Source of the DNA: a virus
Strand: one strand, 5' to 3'
Length of the DNA stretch: 29,845 bases
IMG/VR virus record: IMGVR_UViG_3300032287_002715
Location: 1-29,845 of that record
In this document: one piece after another, positions 15,911 to 25,046 of the stretch
Layout of the letters: each line of letters starts with the position of its first letter
How positions within the stretch are numbered: position 1 is the first letter of the stretch
Program-made: the position numbers and the translations under genes
Notes under the pieces: generated by a model
Told to the model about the DNA's origin: nothing
Seen by the model: only the letters and a program-made list of their open reading frames with translations
Databases searched by the model: none

Positions 15911-16963
15911 TTACTTTAATTTACTTAAATACTCTTGATATAAAGCATCAGTCATTTCATCTACTTTAGGTAATTCTATAAATGTACCTGCTCTAGCATT
16001 AAATAGAGTACCTATTGCAATATTGTCAATAGATAATCTGTTTTTAATAATCTTTAGCATTACAAAATTACTTCTAAAGTCATGAAGTTTATACTTTAGG
16101 CATTCTCTCATATCTAATTTCCAAGGATTCATTAGACCAATAACAACATCACTATCGTCATATGGATTTCTAGTATTCTTAAAATCAGATTGTTGAGGTG
16201 ATATATCAACACCTTTAAGTTTACTACGTTCCACACTAGATAGTGAGTCATTAAATTGGCTAATATTAAAGAAACTCATACCAAACTGGTTGGACAATTC
16301 TACGCAATATTCAGACCACTTATCAATATTTTCCTTAACAGAGAAACCTCTCTCTAAGCTCATTAAAGATAAGTGATCTAAAACTACTACGCATTGCCAA
16401 TTTGGATTATAAGGTTTAAAGCTTACAATCTTTTGTTTCTGTTTACCTTCATGATCAGTATATGTTTCATAACTAAACTTACCATGTTTCTTACCATGTT
16501 CCCACAATGTAAAGTACATTCCAGTAGGGTTCTCTGGTTTAAAATAGAAGTTTATTCTAGAAAACATTTCTTCCATAAAAGGTATTTCCTTATTAACTAT
16601 TTCTAGCTCAGATTGAGATAACCTATTCTGACCTAAGCCTTTAATTGTTTCAGGAGGGATTATAATTCCATATTTGTTGTAAATGATACTACTTAACCAA
16701 TTACATTGTTTAGTAACTTTATCAATCTCATAAGAGTAATAAAACACATCTAGTTTTATACCTTTCTTATCAGCATCTTGAATAGCATTACTAATCATAT
16801 AATCACATAAAGTTGTCTTACCAGTACCTGAATTACCACCGATAAGAGTCTTACACTTTCTTTGTACACCAAATATGTAATTATTCAATCTATTAAAACC
16901 ATTAGATAGACCTTCATATTTACCTTCTAACCCCTCTTCTATCCTAAGTTTTAAATCACTCAT
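15911..16963 (-). CDS. dnaB: DnaB-like replicative helicase
   Basis: 350 residues. Walker A GGNSGTGKTT at 42-51, a FYYSYEI segment after the first helix, Walker B WQCVVVLDHLSLM near 190-200, a FFNISQFND segment (the Q of motif H3) near 230, and a late FVMLKIIKNRLS that corresponds to the arginine-finger strand identify the RecA-like DnaB/gp4 helicase core. It lacks the N-terminal domain with which bacterial DnaB contacts primase and loader, so it is about 120 residues shorter than the E. coli enzyme. An insertion with KHGKFSYETYTDHEGKQKQK separates Walker A and B halves. It unwinds the fork 5'-3' as a hexamer. Genes either side overlap or nearly touch it. Confidence 0.92.
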   Translation of the reverse strand: MSDLKLRIEEGLEGKYEGLSNGFNRLNNYIFGVQRKCKTLIGGNSGTGKTTLCDYMISNAIQDADKKGIKLDVFYYSYEIDKVTKQCNWLSSIIYNKYGIIIPPETIKGLGQNRLSQSELEIVNKEIPFMEEMFSRINFYFKPENPTGMYFTLWEHGKKHGKFSYETYTDHEGKQKQKIVSFKPYNPNWQCVVVLDHLSLMSLERGFSVKENIDKWSEYCVELSNQFGMSFFNISQFNDSLSSVERSKLKGVDISPQQSDFKNTRNPYDDSDVVIGLMNPWKLDMRECLKYKLHDFRSNFVMLKIIKNRLSIDNIAIGTLFNARAGTFIELPKVDEMTDALYQEYLSKLK

Positions 16964-16972
16964 TCTTTACCT

Positions 16973-17617
16973 CTATACCCCTTCTAAATCATTACTTATT
17001 TTATATGTATCTTGATTATCATTAATACCTTGGACATAGGCTTCACAATAACCAGATAACATACTAGTTCCATCTTTAATTATAAAGTATGGAGCTAATT
17101 TCATTTTATCATAGTTCCTTGCTTTACAATCATTAATATAATTCTTTGTGGCTTCTAGAATTATATCTTTTGTAAATTGAGGATTATCAATGATAAACTT
17201 ATTCATTTTATTACTACAATCTTGTATACTACTCCTTACATAAAAACCACCTGACTTTATACCTTTAGGAAACAAATCATAATATTCTTCTATCCAAGAT
17301 ACTTTATAAGGTATTAGTTTTTCATTACTAGGAGCACTCTTAACAAATTCTTTAAAGATTAATTCTCCTTTAGAAGTTAATCTAAGATTGTTTGAATACA
17401 AATCTTCTAGTGATATCTTATTTTCATTTTGAACAATTCTACATATAAATTGTTTTTGTGTTAAATTACTTATTATATAATTAGTATAGGGTTCTACATC
17501 GTGATAATCACAAATAATATCAATATTTTTATTATATAACGAGTATAATAAAACATATTCTTGAAAATCTATATTATTATTTAATAAGTTTTTAACTAAT
17601 AAATGTAATTGACTCAT
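16973..17617 (-). CDS. Replication-linked hypothetical protein, winged-helix N-terminus; possible helicase loader
   Basis: 214 residues, TAG stop. The N-terminal ~90 residues read as a winged helix (LLYSLYNKNID..., LTQKQFICRIV, LTSKGELIFKEF). The C-terminal part has a charged-aromatic block, WIEEYYDLFPKGIKSGG, and helices DCSNKMNKFIIDNPQF and IILEATKNYINDC. I recall similar proteins next to DnaB in Bacteroidota phages, but with no proven function. Its position one gene upstream of the helicase (nine-base gap) makes a helicase-loading or origin-binding role a reasonable guess only. The ATG overlaps the preceding TGA (ATGA), so it is translationally coupled to the 344-residue protein. Confidence 0.7.
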   Translation of the reverse strand: MSQLHLLVKNLLNNNIDFQEYVLLYSLYNKNIDIICDYHDVEPYTNYIISNLTQKQFICRIVQNENKISLEDLYSNNLRLTSKGELIFKEFVKSAPSNEKLIPYKVSWIEEYYDLFPKGIKSGGFYVRSSIQDCSNKMNKFIIDNPQFTKDIILEATKNYINDCKARNYDKMKLAPYFIIKDGTSMLSGYCEAYVQGINDNQDTYKISNDLEGV

Positions 17618-18648
17618 AAATCATCATTATCAACAGATTGTTCAGCTTCATCATAACTTTCTAGCATATCAAAAAATGGATCATTAGCTGGAGGTTGTTC
17701 TACAGGAGTACTATTAACAGGAGTATTTTCAACAACAGCATTATTTATCATTGCAGTTAAATAATCATTCATTGCATTAATAGATGTTCCAGTTGTATTA
17801 TAAGATAAATTACCAGTATAGTGTCCAGACTTTAGTTTTATAGTATCAAATGCACTTTTATACATATTTATCTTTTTATAATAATCTAAAGCTTTATATT
17901 CTTCACCCTCATTATGTGATTTAAAAATACTATTAAAACATTTTGATTTATAGTTATAAAAATCATTTCTAGCTTCATCAATAAGATTACCATTTATAAT
18001 TGATTCTTCAATATCTGATAATTCATTATCAATTTTATCAAGTTTATTAGTATGTCTTTCTAAATTACTAGTTAATTTATTCTTTTCATTAAGTAGTTTA
18101 TGATAATTAGAATCACTTCTTAAAATACATTCTTGAACATTTTTATAAGTATTTAGTCTAGAAGTATAATCTTGAAAAGTAACTGCTATATTATCTATTA
18201 AATTAGATATTTCTGAACTATTAGAAGTAAAAAATACAATTGCAAAATCAGAATTTTTATCTATTTTAATATCATAATCTTCTTCTAAATAAAAAGGGAA
18301 TTGATTATGCATACTATTAAAGTAAAATTCTACTCTTAATTTAGTATTAAATATAGGTTGTAGTATATTTCTAATTAGTTCTTCAGCAAGATTATCGTGA
18401 TTTGTATACGGACTAAAACCATCATTTACATCAACATTTACTAACTTTAAAGGTACTAAAATAGCTCTTTTATTTTGTGCTAATTTTATAAAATTAGTAA
18501 TTTGATTGTCTTTTTTATTATCTTTAAAATTGTTATTTAAGTAATATTTTATATTACTCATAACTTGAAAGTTTTTGTAAGTGGAATTAATAACTTCCCA
18601 CACAGCGTTAAAAACAGTTTCTACGTTAGCTTTATTTTTATTATCCAT
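17614..18648 (-). CDS. Hypothetical protein with coiled coil and acidic tail
   Basis: 344 residues, unrecognised. The N-terminal 170 residues look folded (ILVPLKLVNVDVNDGFSPY, LRVEFYFNSM, FAIVFFTS). A coiled coil with K/E/L/N heptads occupies roughly residues 180-225. After about 300 there is a Pro/Thr/Asn-rich linker (NTPVNSTPVEQPPANDPF) and a strongly acidic end (SYDEAEQSVDNDDL). An acidic, disordered tail next to replication proteins may recruit partners or mimic DNA. It stands between the last clearly amide-related genes and the helicase, and ends in TGA overlapping the next ATG. Confidence 0.75.
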   Translation of the reverse strand: MDNKNKANVETVFNAVWEVINSTYKNFQVMSNIKYYLNNNFKDNKKDNQITNFIKLAQNKRAILVPLKLVNVDVNDGFSPYTNHDNLAEELIRNILQPIFNTKLRVEFYFNSMHNQFPFYLEEDYDIKIDKNSDFAIVFFTSNSSEISNLIDNIAVTFQDYTSRLNTYKNVQECILRSDSNYHKLLNEKNKLTSNLERHTNKLDKIDNELSDIEESIINGNLIDEARNDFYNYKSKCFNSIFKSHNEGEEYKALDYYKKINMYKSAFDTIKLKSGHYTGNLSYNTTGTSINAMNDYLTAMINNAVVENTPVNSTPVEQPPANDPFFDMLESYDEAEQSVDNDDL

Positions 18649-18659
18649 ATTTTTAATTA

Positions 18660-19151
18660 TTATTCATACCAATTATTATAATCATCATAACTTCCTTGAT
18701 TATAAGATTTTCTAGTTTTAAACATTTTTATTACATTAGTATAATCATCAATATCTTCCATATCTGACCATACTATATTATACTTAGTTAATAAAGTATT
18801 TTTAATTGCATTTGTTACTATAAGATCTATAAAATAAACACTATAATTATTTTCTGTAATTATTTTACTTATTGTTTTTAATAACACACCTTGACTTACA
18901 AATATCTCAGGAGTTTCTAAATTATATACACAAAAAGATTCAACAGATAATAATTTTTGTATAACATTATCTAAACTAACATAATCATTATAAGTGTAAT
19001 AATTTAGATTAGATGCTACTTGATAAATATTAGAGAATAAAACTGATTTGGTATCAGCTTTATTCTCTTCAATTGTACTAACATAATCAATTGTATAATC
19101 AAAAGAAGTATTTACAATACTTTTTATATTTTTTTCAATACTTTTTACCAT
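18660..19151 (-). CDS. Hypothetical protein
   Basis: 163 residues, ATG start, unrecognised. It has an N-terminal stretch IVNTSFDYTIDYV that resembles VNTNFDFTIEIL in the 510-residue amidotransferase-like protein encoded two bases upstream, a hydrophobic strand/helix core (SVYFIDLIVTNAI) and a Tyr/Asp/Asn-rich end. No catalytic motif or membrane segment is evident. The gap to the next gene is 11 bases. Its nearness to the amide cluster may mean it belongs to that pathway. Confidence 0.72.
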   Translation of the reverse strand: MVKSIEKNIKSIVNTSFDYTIDYVSTIEENKADTKSVLFSNIYQVASNLNYYTYNDYVSLDNVIQKLLSVESFCVYNLETPEIFVSQGVLLKTISKIITENNYSVYFIDLIVTNAIKNTLLTKYNIVWSDMEDIDDYTNVIKMFKTRKSYNQGSYDDYNNWYE

Positions 19152-19153
19152 AT

Positions 19154-20686
19154 TTAAGAAGTTAATGTTTGTATTAATCTAGATTTAATTTTAGGTACTT
19201 CTTCTTTATAAAAATTCTCATAAAACATAATCAAAGCTTTAGAATTAAATTTAGTTTTATAGAAATTATTTACATTATTAACTTGTAAATTAGTATTTCT
19301 ACTAATTGTATCATAAAGTGCTCTTAATTTCTTTCTTTTATTATTAGAAATACTTTCTCCATATAAATTAACTAATTTCATGTAATCTTTATAAATACTT
19401 ACATAAGCTTTTTTAGGTATTACTTGAAACTCATCATTTAAACTTCTAGCACTTACAACACAACTAAGATCATCATTAAAATCTATAGATTTAATTGTTA
19501 AAGCATGAGTAACATCTGGATTTTCACTAGAATTATAACAATTAAAAATATAATACAACTTATCAGCTTTAATTTTAACATTGAATTTATCAATATCTTT
19601 CTTAGCTCTTAAGAAGAAGTGATCTTTATTACTTTTATCAATATTAATATAAACATCTAAGTTAGTATTAGTATTATCATTAGTATCACTATCACTAAAA
19701 TTTATAAAAGTTTTAGGTTTTTTTCTAAAAGAAGTTTGATTACTATTTTTAGTATTACCTATAATTTTTAAATCAGACTTAGGAGCTTCTAGAATTTCTA
19801 TTGTAAAATCAAAGTTAGTATTAACTTTTCTTTTAATCTCAGTATTTGCTTTATTATCAATACTAATAATTTTAGCTTCTGATGGTTTATCTTTAGGACC
19901 TTCTAGTTGTAATTGACTAGTTGGAGTTGGTGAATTACGAATAGAATTTAAAGCTTTACCCCACCAATGAGAGTAAATACTATTTATATCATCATAATCA
20001 TCAATATCATTACTAGTATTTTTTATTTCAACACCTCCTCTATCATTATAAAGACCATTAGAATAACCTTTATTACTAAATAAGAAGCCTTTCTCAGAAA
20101 CAAAATTACCTGCTCTAATCAACTCTCTATCAGGAAACATAAAACATACTTTCTGACCTACTAAGTCTTGATTAATACTACTAGTAAAAGCATCTTCACC
20201 TTTTAGTTTTAACTCAGCAATCTCTTTATCTGATCCAAAATTAGTATAAGCCCAATTAAAACTATCACTTAAATCTGAAGCAATATCATAATAACTACTA
20301 TGATAGAAAATACCATTATGAGCAAATACACCTGTTTCTATATTATCACTATCTAAAGTTAAAATAGAACCTTTAGGACCTTCAGTAGGTAATTCTCCTA
20401 ACACATAAGGATGTTGGTTATAAGTACTTTTATTACCAGCAGTGCCTTGTCTAAGGTGAATCATTAACTCATCACCAGGTTGAATATCACAAGATTTTAA
20501 CCACTTATAAAATTCATCTACAGTTTGATTATAATAACCTTTATTTAGCATAAGAGTGTTGGAGAGCTGTTTTCTAACAGCTCCGCCAATACCATCTCTA
20601 TTAAAAGTTATTCCATTATTTACAGACCAGATTACAAATTCATGGTCATACACTACATTACTTGGTTTTATTATCAGTAAACACAT
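19154..20686 (-). CDS. Class II glutamine amidotransferase-like (Ntn hydrolase) protein, divergent, long C-terminal extension
   Basis: 510 residues. The chain begins MC, so Met removal would expose Cys2 as the N-terminal nucleophile. Further Ntn-type amidotransferase features are FNRDGIGG at 28-35, MIHLRQGTAG at 75-84, QHP at 91-93 and FAHNG at 121-125. Such domains release ammonia from glutamine, or hydrolyse related amides. Residues 130-200 complete the domain; the remaining ~300 residues are unrecognised, with a low-complexity Asp/Asn/Thr linker (SDTDNDNTNTN) and strand-rich parts. No synthetase or isomerase domain is fused, so ammonia or an acyl group would go to a partner enzyme such as the amidoligase whose gene overlaps its start by one base (TAATG). 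Confidence 0.85.
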   Translation of the reverse strand: MCLLIIKPSNVVYDHEFVIWSVNNGITFNRDGIGGAVRKQLSNTLMLNKGYYNQTVDEFYKWLKSCDIQPGDELMIHLRQGTAGNKSTYNQHPYVLGELPTEGPKGSILTLDSDNIETGVFAHNGIFYHSSYYDIASDLSDSFNWAYTNFGSDKEIAELKLKGEDAFTSSINQDLVGQKVCFMFPDRELIRAGNFVSEKGFLFSNKGYSNGLYNDRGGVEIKNTSNDIDDYDDINSIYSHWWGKALNSIRNSPTPTSQLQLEGPKDKPSEAKIISIDNKANTEIKRKVNTNFDFTIEILEAPKSDLKIIGNTKNSNQTSFRKKPKTFINFSDSDTNDNTNTNLDVYINIDKSNKDHFFLRAKKDIDKFNVKIKADKLYYIFNCYNSSENPDVTHALTIKSIDFNDDLSCVVSARSLNDEFQVIPKKAYVSIYKDYMKLVNLYGESISNNKRKKLRALYDTISRNTNLQVNNVNNFYKTKFNSKALIMFYENFYKEEVPKIKSRLIQTLTS

Positions 20687-22548
20687 TAGGATATTAGTTG
20701 TTTAATATTAAGTTTTTCATTTGTTGACTCTACATCAATATCTTCATCAGCTGTTACACTAAAGATTTGTGTTCTAGAATCAATGAATTCATTTAATTTT
20801 CTATAAGATTTAGGATAAACTTTTTTAATTACATTTTTAAGTGTAATAGGTTCTTTATTATTATCAAACATAATATAGTTATTAATTATATCTTTATGAT
20901 AATTTTCAGAAAAGTTTACAATAGCCATACAAATCTTTACCCAGTTCTTAATTTTAATAAAATTAGTACTAGCATTAAAAGGTCTAAATTCTACTGTATA
21001 ACAAGGAGGATTAGTATTTCTAGTATTAAATAAAGCTGGAATAAAATTAATCCAACAATATCTAATATTACTATGATTGTAACCTACTTTAGCACCTCTA
21101 GGATGATTTTTAGTTTTATTAACTTTATCACTAGGAGGACAATCTGCTGCTAAAGTAAACAATTCTGTGTAATAATTATCTATTCTAATCTTTAAATCCA
21201 TAACACTTGTGCAGTTATTGAAATTAAAATCTAGATTAGGTAACTTTCTACAATATTCATTATTACCTCTACTTGCAGGTAGCATATTGAAAATATCTTT
21301 TTCTAATGCTTTAGCAAGTTTAAAGAGCATAACGATATTAGCATTATTAAAGTTAGCATTACCAATGTGAGTATGAATACCACATGTATAATTAATCTCA
21401 CTTCTTTTAGCTAATTCAGTACAAATGTACTGCAGATGTTCAAAGCCTTTATCGCCTTTAAGAACACCTGTAATGACTTCTGGACCATACTTTTCACCTC
21501 TAGTATTTTTAATACTACCGTCTTTCTCTACTTTAATATTCATATCAGTAAAGAAATGTGGTGGAAAGCAACAGTCAGCCATTTCTATTTCTACACCGAA
21601 GGTATATTTAAGACCTTCTGTAATAAGATGAGTATTAGAATCTAAACCAAATCTATAATTATGATTTATATCATTAGTTTTATCTTGAAGATTACTAAAC
21701 TCAGGAAAATAATAACCATTTGGATATTGGCAATAATTATCATCCTTTTTCAATCTATCTTTTTTAACTATCATACCTGATTTTGGACCTATTATAAATA
21801 TTTTTTTATAAGCTTCTAAAAATTCTTTACCATTTATTAAAAAAAGTTTTGATTGACTATCAAGACCTGCTAAATTTGGAAAATACTTTAAAGGTATTGT
21901 TAATAAATTAGAAAAATCATTATTATTTACAGATACCTTAGTAAAAGATGTTAGAGCATGTATATTACTTTCAGTAATAATCTCTGGATTATCTACTAAA
22001 TTTGCTATATAAGCATTTTTAATTTTATTATAAGGATAATAGATACCATTAATATAACACTGTGTATAAGCAGCATATGCTCCATATTTCATTACTTCTG
22101 TTTTAGGAACAACTGTAATATGATTAATACCAATACAAACTTGAACGCAATTAGATTTACTTACCAACTTACCTTGGTATACTATCATATTACTAAGTTT
22201 ATCTTCACTACCAAAACAATCTTTAACCATAATATCAGGATCGTTTTCATATACTCTTTTCTTCTTTTGTAAAAAGTATTTTTTATAATCTTTTTTATAA
22301 TAGAATTCTAAAATATTTTCACAAAGCACTTCTGCAATTTGTTTTTTATTATTGATTAGACCTATTCGATAAAATTCAGTTTTATTAGGTTGAGAAATAG
22401 TATTGAATGTTATAATTTTCCACTTTTCTTTAGGATTTTGAGTTATTTTTATAAAATCACCTATAAAGTATTTTACATCATTTATTTGAATATAATCAAA
22501 TCCATTTATTGTACCTCTAGTTATTACGCCAACATTTGTTTTTTCCAT
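20686..22548 (-). CDS. Amidoligase (glutamine-synthetase-fold COOH-NH2 ligase) with unknown N-terminal part
   Basis: 620 residues. The C-terminal half has the amidoligase signature: FGVEIEM at 317-323, EKDGSI at 341-346, GPEVITG at 355-361, CGIHTHIG at 389-396 and TVEFRPFNAS at 518-527, the acidic, histidine and arginine residues that bind metal-ATP in this family. It should join a carboxylate to an amine using ATP. The first 310 residues are unrecognised, with short strand-rich segments (FDYIQINDVKYFIGDFIKI) that could be SH3-like, and may bind the substrate. It overlaps the upstream amidotransferase gene by 25 bases and the downstream one by one base, so the three are made together. It differs from the smaller COOH-NH2 ligase encoded nearby and is not a simple duplicate of it. 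Confidence 0.88.
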   Translation of the reverse strand: MEKTNVGVITRGTINGFDYIQINDVKYFIGDFIKITQNPKEKWKIITFNTISQPNKTEFYRIGLINNKKQIAEVLCENILEFYYKKDYKKYFLQKKKRVYENDPDIMVKDCFGSEDKLSNMIVYQGKLVSKSNCVQVCIGINHITVVPKTEVMKYGAYAAYTQCYINGIYYPYNKIKNAYIANLVDNPEIITESNIHALTSFTKVSVNNNDFSNLLTIPLKYFPNLAGLDSQSKLFLINGKEFLEAYKKIFIIGPKSGMIVKKDRLKKDDNYCQYPNGYYFPEFSNLQDKTNDINHNYRFGLDSNTHLITEGLKYTFGVEIEMADCCFPPHFFTDMNIKVEKDGSIKNTRGEKYGPEVITGVLKGDKGFEHLQYICTELAKRSEINYTCGIHTHIGNANFNNANIVMLFKLAKALEKDIFNMLPASRGNNEYCRKLPNLDFNFNNCTSVMDLKIRIDNYYTELFTLAADCPPSDKVNKTKNHPRGAKVGYNHSNIRYCWINFIPALFNTRNTNPPCYTVEFRPFNASTNFIKIKNWVKICMAIVNFSENYHKDIINNYIMFDNNKEPITLKNVIKKVYPKSYRKLNEFIDSRTQIFSVTADEDIDVESTNEKLNIKQLIS

Positions 22549-24113
22549 GAATCTACAGCATTTATTAATAAACTACTTGTTTTTTCTTTTAATTCATCTA
22601 AAGTATTACTTGCAGCTTTCATTGCAGCTATACTCATAGCATCAGCTTCTTCTGCTAATACATCTGTAAGATCATTGATAGTTATAATCATATCTTCAGC
22701 TATATCAAATAAAGCAGACATTTCTTTGTTATCAAAAGTTTTCATCAATTTTGTTAACTCATCAGAAGTTAATAAATGATTATCTACTATATACTGACCT
22801 ATAAAAGATTCTTGTGTAAATAAATTAGTTTGATGATCAGATTCATTAAATCCATTTGTTTTATTTTTTAAGAAACTATTAATAGTATCATCATAAACAT
22901 TGTATTTAGATATTTCTGTAGTTTCAGTAGGTCTTAAATACTTAGCTTGTACATCATAGTATTCATTATCCATAGAACTTAAACAATTAAGCAATTTCTC
23001 ACCTTTACTGTTAATACGTTCTATATGTCTAATACTAACTACATCACCTCTATTAAATACAATTTTATCTGGGTTATTAACATCAGTTAACTTCTTCATT
23101 ACTACAACATAACTATCAACCATAGCATCTAATGGTTTATTAGGTTGATTATAATAAAAATTAAAAGGTAACGAAGTCATTGTTTTACCTTCACTATTTT
23201 CAATAGTAAGAGTTTGTTTCTCATGATTTACTTCTTTTAATAAATAGTAACTATTTGTAGTTATATCAAAATCTGTATTATTTTTAGCTGGTATATATCT
23301 ATCAGATTTAATCCAATTATTAAGATACTTACTCCAATAGTTAAAATGAGCTCCTGTTAAAGCATTGTCGCTGCTATTATTATTGTTATGACTATGATTA
23401 TTATTGCTGTTATTTTGATATAATCTATAGGGTCTACAGGGAATAATAAGTTCTTTGATTATTTTACCCTCAAAGATAGTATATAAAGTATTAGTATTAA
23501 ATTCTTTAATATCAGTACAATCAATAGCTTCTAGAGATTCTTCAAGACTACTAATATACATACCTTCATCACTCATACCATAAAACAAAGGTCTTTGATT
23601 ATTCAATCTGAAAGTCATTAACAAACTATTTTGTTGACCTTTCTTTAATTTAATATTCTTATCACCAATTAATAAACTAGCAGAACCATCAATTTCAGAA
23701 AGTATCTTAGTATTAAAATTAGTATCTAAGATTTTGTGCAAAACTTGAGTATCTGTTGTATAATCAGAACCACTAATTCCATGTTTATATGCTAAATTAG
23801 TATAGTTATTTAATGTACCGTTATGAGCTAAAACAGCATTATCACCTACAAAAGGATGTGCTACATTTAGCATATTTTTACCTATAGTACCTTGTCTAAC
23901 ATGACCTATAAGCATATAATCCTCTTGAATTGTTTTAAAGTCTTTAGTAAGAAATTTAGTTGCTTGATCTAAAGATTTTACTAAATTATTTTCAGGACTC
24001 CAAAAACCTGAAGCATCTTTACCTCTATCTTGATTATAAAGAAATAAAGTCTTTATTTTATTTTTATCAAACTTTTGACCTTTATGACCTGAAAAACCTA
24101 ATAATCCACACAT
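22524..24113 (-). CDS. Class II glutamine amidotransferase (Ntn hydrolase, GlmS/PurF-like N-terminus)
   Basis: 529 residues. The N-terminal domain is close to the classic pattern: Cys2 (MCGLLG), DRGKDASG at 29-36, GHVRQGT at 70-76, AHPF at 85-88, AHNGTLNN at 96-103 and TTDTQVLHKIL at 119-129. It should hydrolyse glutamine to ammonia, or act as an N-terminal-Cys amidase. There is no sugar isomerase, asparagine synthetase or PRPP domain after it. Instead, residues ~235-260 are an Asn/His/Ser-rich linker (NNSNNNHSHNNNNSSDN), followed by beta-rich segments (VFNRGDVVSIRHIERI, KLLNCLSSMDNEYYDVQAKYL) suggestive of an SH3-like barrel, and helices near the end. It is the better preserved of the two class II proteins in this cluster. 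Confidence 0.9.
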   Translation of the reverse strand: MCGLLGFSGHKGQKFDKNKIKTLFLYNQDRGKDASGFWSPENNLVKSLDQATKFLTKDFKTIQEDYMLIGHVRQGTIGKNMLNVAHPFVGDNAVLAHNGTLNNYTNLAYKHGISGSDYTTDTQVLHKILDTNFNTKILSEIDGSASLLIGDKNIKLKKGQQNSLLMTFRLNNQRPLFYGMSDEGMYISSLEESLEAIDCTDIKEFNTNTLYTIFEGKIIKELIIPCRPYRLYQNNSNNNHSHNNNNSSDNALTGAHFNYWSKYLNNWIKSDRYIPAKNNTDFDITTNSYYLLKEVNHEKQTLTIENSEGKTMTSLPFNFYYNQPNKPLDAMVDSYVVVMKKLTDVNNPDKIVFNRGDVVSIRHIERINSKGEKLLNCLSSMDNEYYDVQAKYLRPTETTEISKYNVYDDTINSFLKNKTNGFNESDHQTNLFTQESFIGQYIVDNHLLTSDELTKLMKTFDNKEMSALFDIAEDMIITINDLTDVLAEEADAMSIAAMKAASNTLDELKEKTSSLLINAVDSWKKQMLA

Positions 24114-24153
24114 ATTTTTATTTTTAAATTTATAATTTTGTTTTTAATTTTAA

Positions 24154-25038
24154 TTATCCTACTACTACTTTAGTAGCTGGTTCAGCTATTGTTTGATTAA
24201 TATTATATTTATCACAAAGATATTGAGCTATTTCAACGTCATTGTTATTAATACAATTAATAATTGCTTGACAATCTTCAATATGTTCATCCATTACAAA
24301 ACCATTATTAATAGCTTCAATAGCTGCAAAAGTATTATCAAATACCCACTTAACATGTTCTGGAGATTGAAACCAGAATTGACCTAGAGTTCTAAGTTCA
24401 GTAGTTACGCTACCAATTCTATGTTCACCAGCTTTACCATAAAGTTTTCTTCTTAAACTACCATTAGTATTAATTAGAATACTTGGAATAGTAAGATACA
24501 AATCCAATACTCTAATAAGATTAATAGAAGTTTCATAATTCATATTAGCATATGAAATATGTAAATGACCACCCACAGATCTAAGATTACTATCTGTAGC
24601 ACTAGGTCTTGGATTTACTTCTAAATCCCAAGCATTCATACTAGGACTGCAACCAAATTCTTTAGCAATAGGATTATCTAATTCTTTATCACTAAAGACA
24701 GCAGCATCTGGACTACCATCATTAATTACTTCAATATTTAATCCTTTAGAAGCAAATTCTTTATTGATAAAATCAATAATAAACATACAATCATTATACA
24801 TCTTAGTATAATGATTAGTTGGAGGTAAAGTAAGCTCTAATGCTACGTTATCCTCTTGTACACCATAACCATCTTTAATAAATCTAGGTGAATCTTTACT
24901 ACCACCTATAAGACCAATACCTGATACATATTCTTTTGTTGTTTTATCTCTTAAAAAGAATTCTGGATCACTACCTAATCTTACATTTTCAATTTTAGTA
25001 AGATTATTTTTATCTAATTTTATTACAATATTTTTCAT
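24154..25038 (-). CDS. phiEco32-type COOH-NH2 ligase (type 2, glutamine-synthetase fold)
   Basis: 294 residues. Family signatures in order: GSDPEFFLRD at 22-31, QEDNVALEL at 61-69, GCSPS at 129-133, NPRP at 142-145, GGHLHISY at 156-163, a basic RRKLYGKAGEHR segment at 196-207 and ELRTLGQFW at 214-222. These match the phage COOH-NH2 ligase family named after phiEco32, predicted by comparative genomics to make amide or peptide bonds together with amidotransferases and ATP-grasp proteins. It is full length for the family. It starts eight bases after the class I amidotransferase gene and is followed after 40 bases by the class II amidotransferase. Confidence 0.92.
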   Translation of the reverse strand: MKNIVIKLDKNNLTKIENVRLGSDPEFFLRDKTTKEYVSGIGLIGGSKDSPRFIKDGYGVQEDNVALELTLPPTNHYTKMYNDCMFIIDFINKEFASKGLNIEVINDGSPDAAVFSDKELDNPIAKEFGCSPSMNAWDLEVNPRPSATDSNLRSVGGHLHISYANMNYETSINLIRVLDLYLTIPSILINTNGSLRRKLYGKAGEHRIGSVTTELRTLGQFWFQSPEHVKWVFDNTFAAIEAINNGFVMDEHIEDCQAIINCINNNDVEIAQYLCDKYNINQTIAEPATKVVVG

Positions 25039-25046
25039 AGTATAAT

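Noticed and set aside
23340-23420. Tandem repeat in the ATT/GTT-rich stretch
   Set aside because: It encodes the Asn/His/Ser linker of the class II amidotransferase in frame; an imperfect low-complexity linker, not a separate repeat element.
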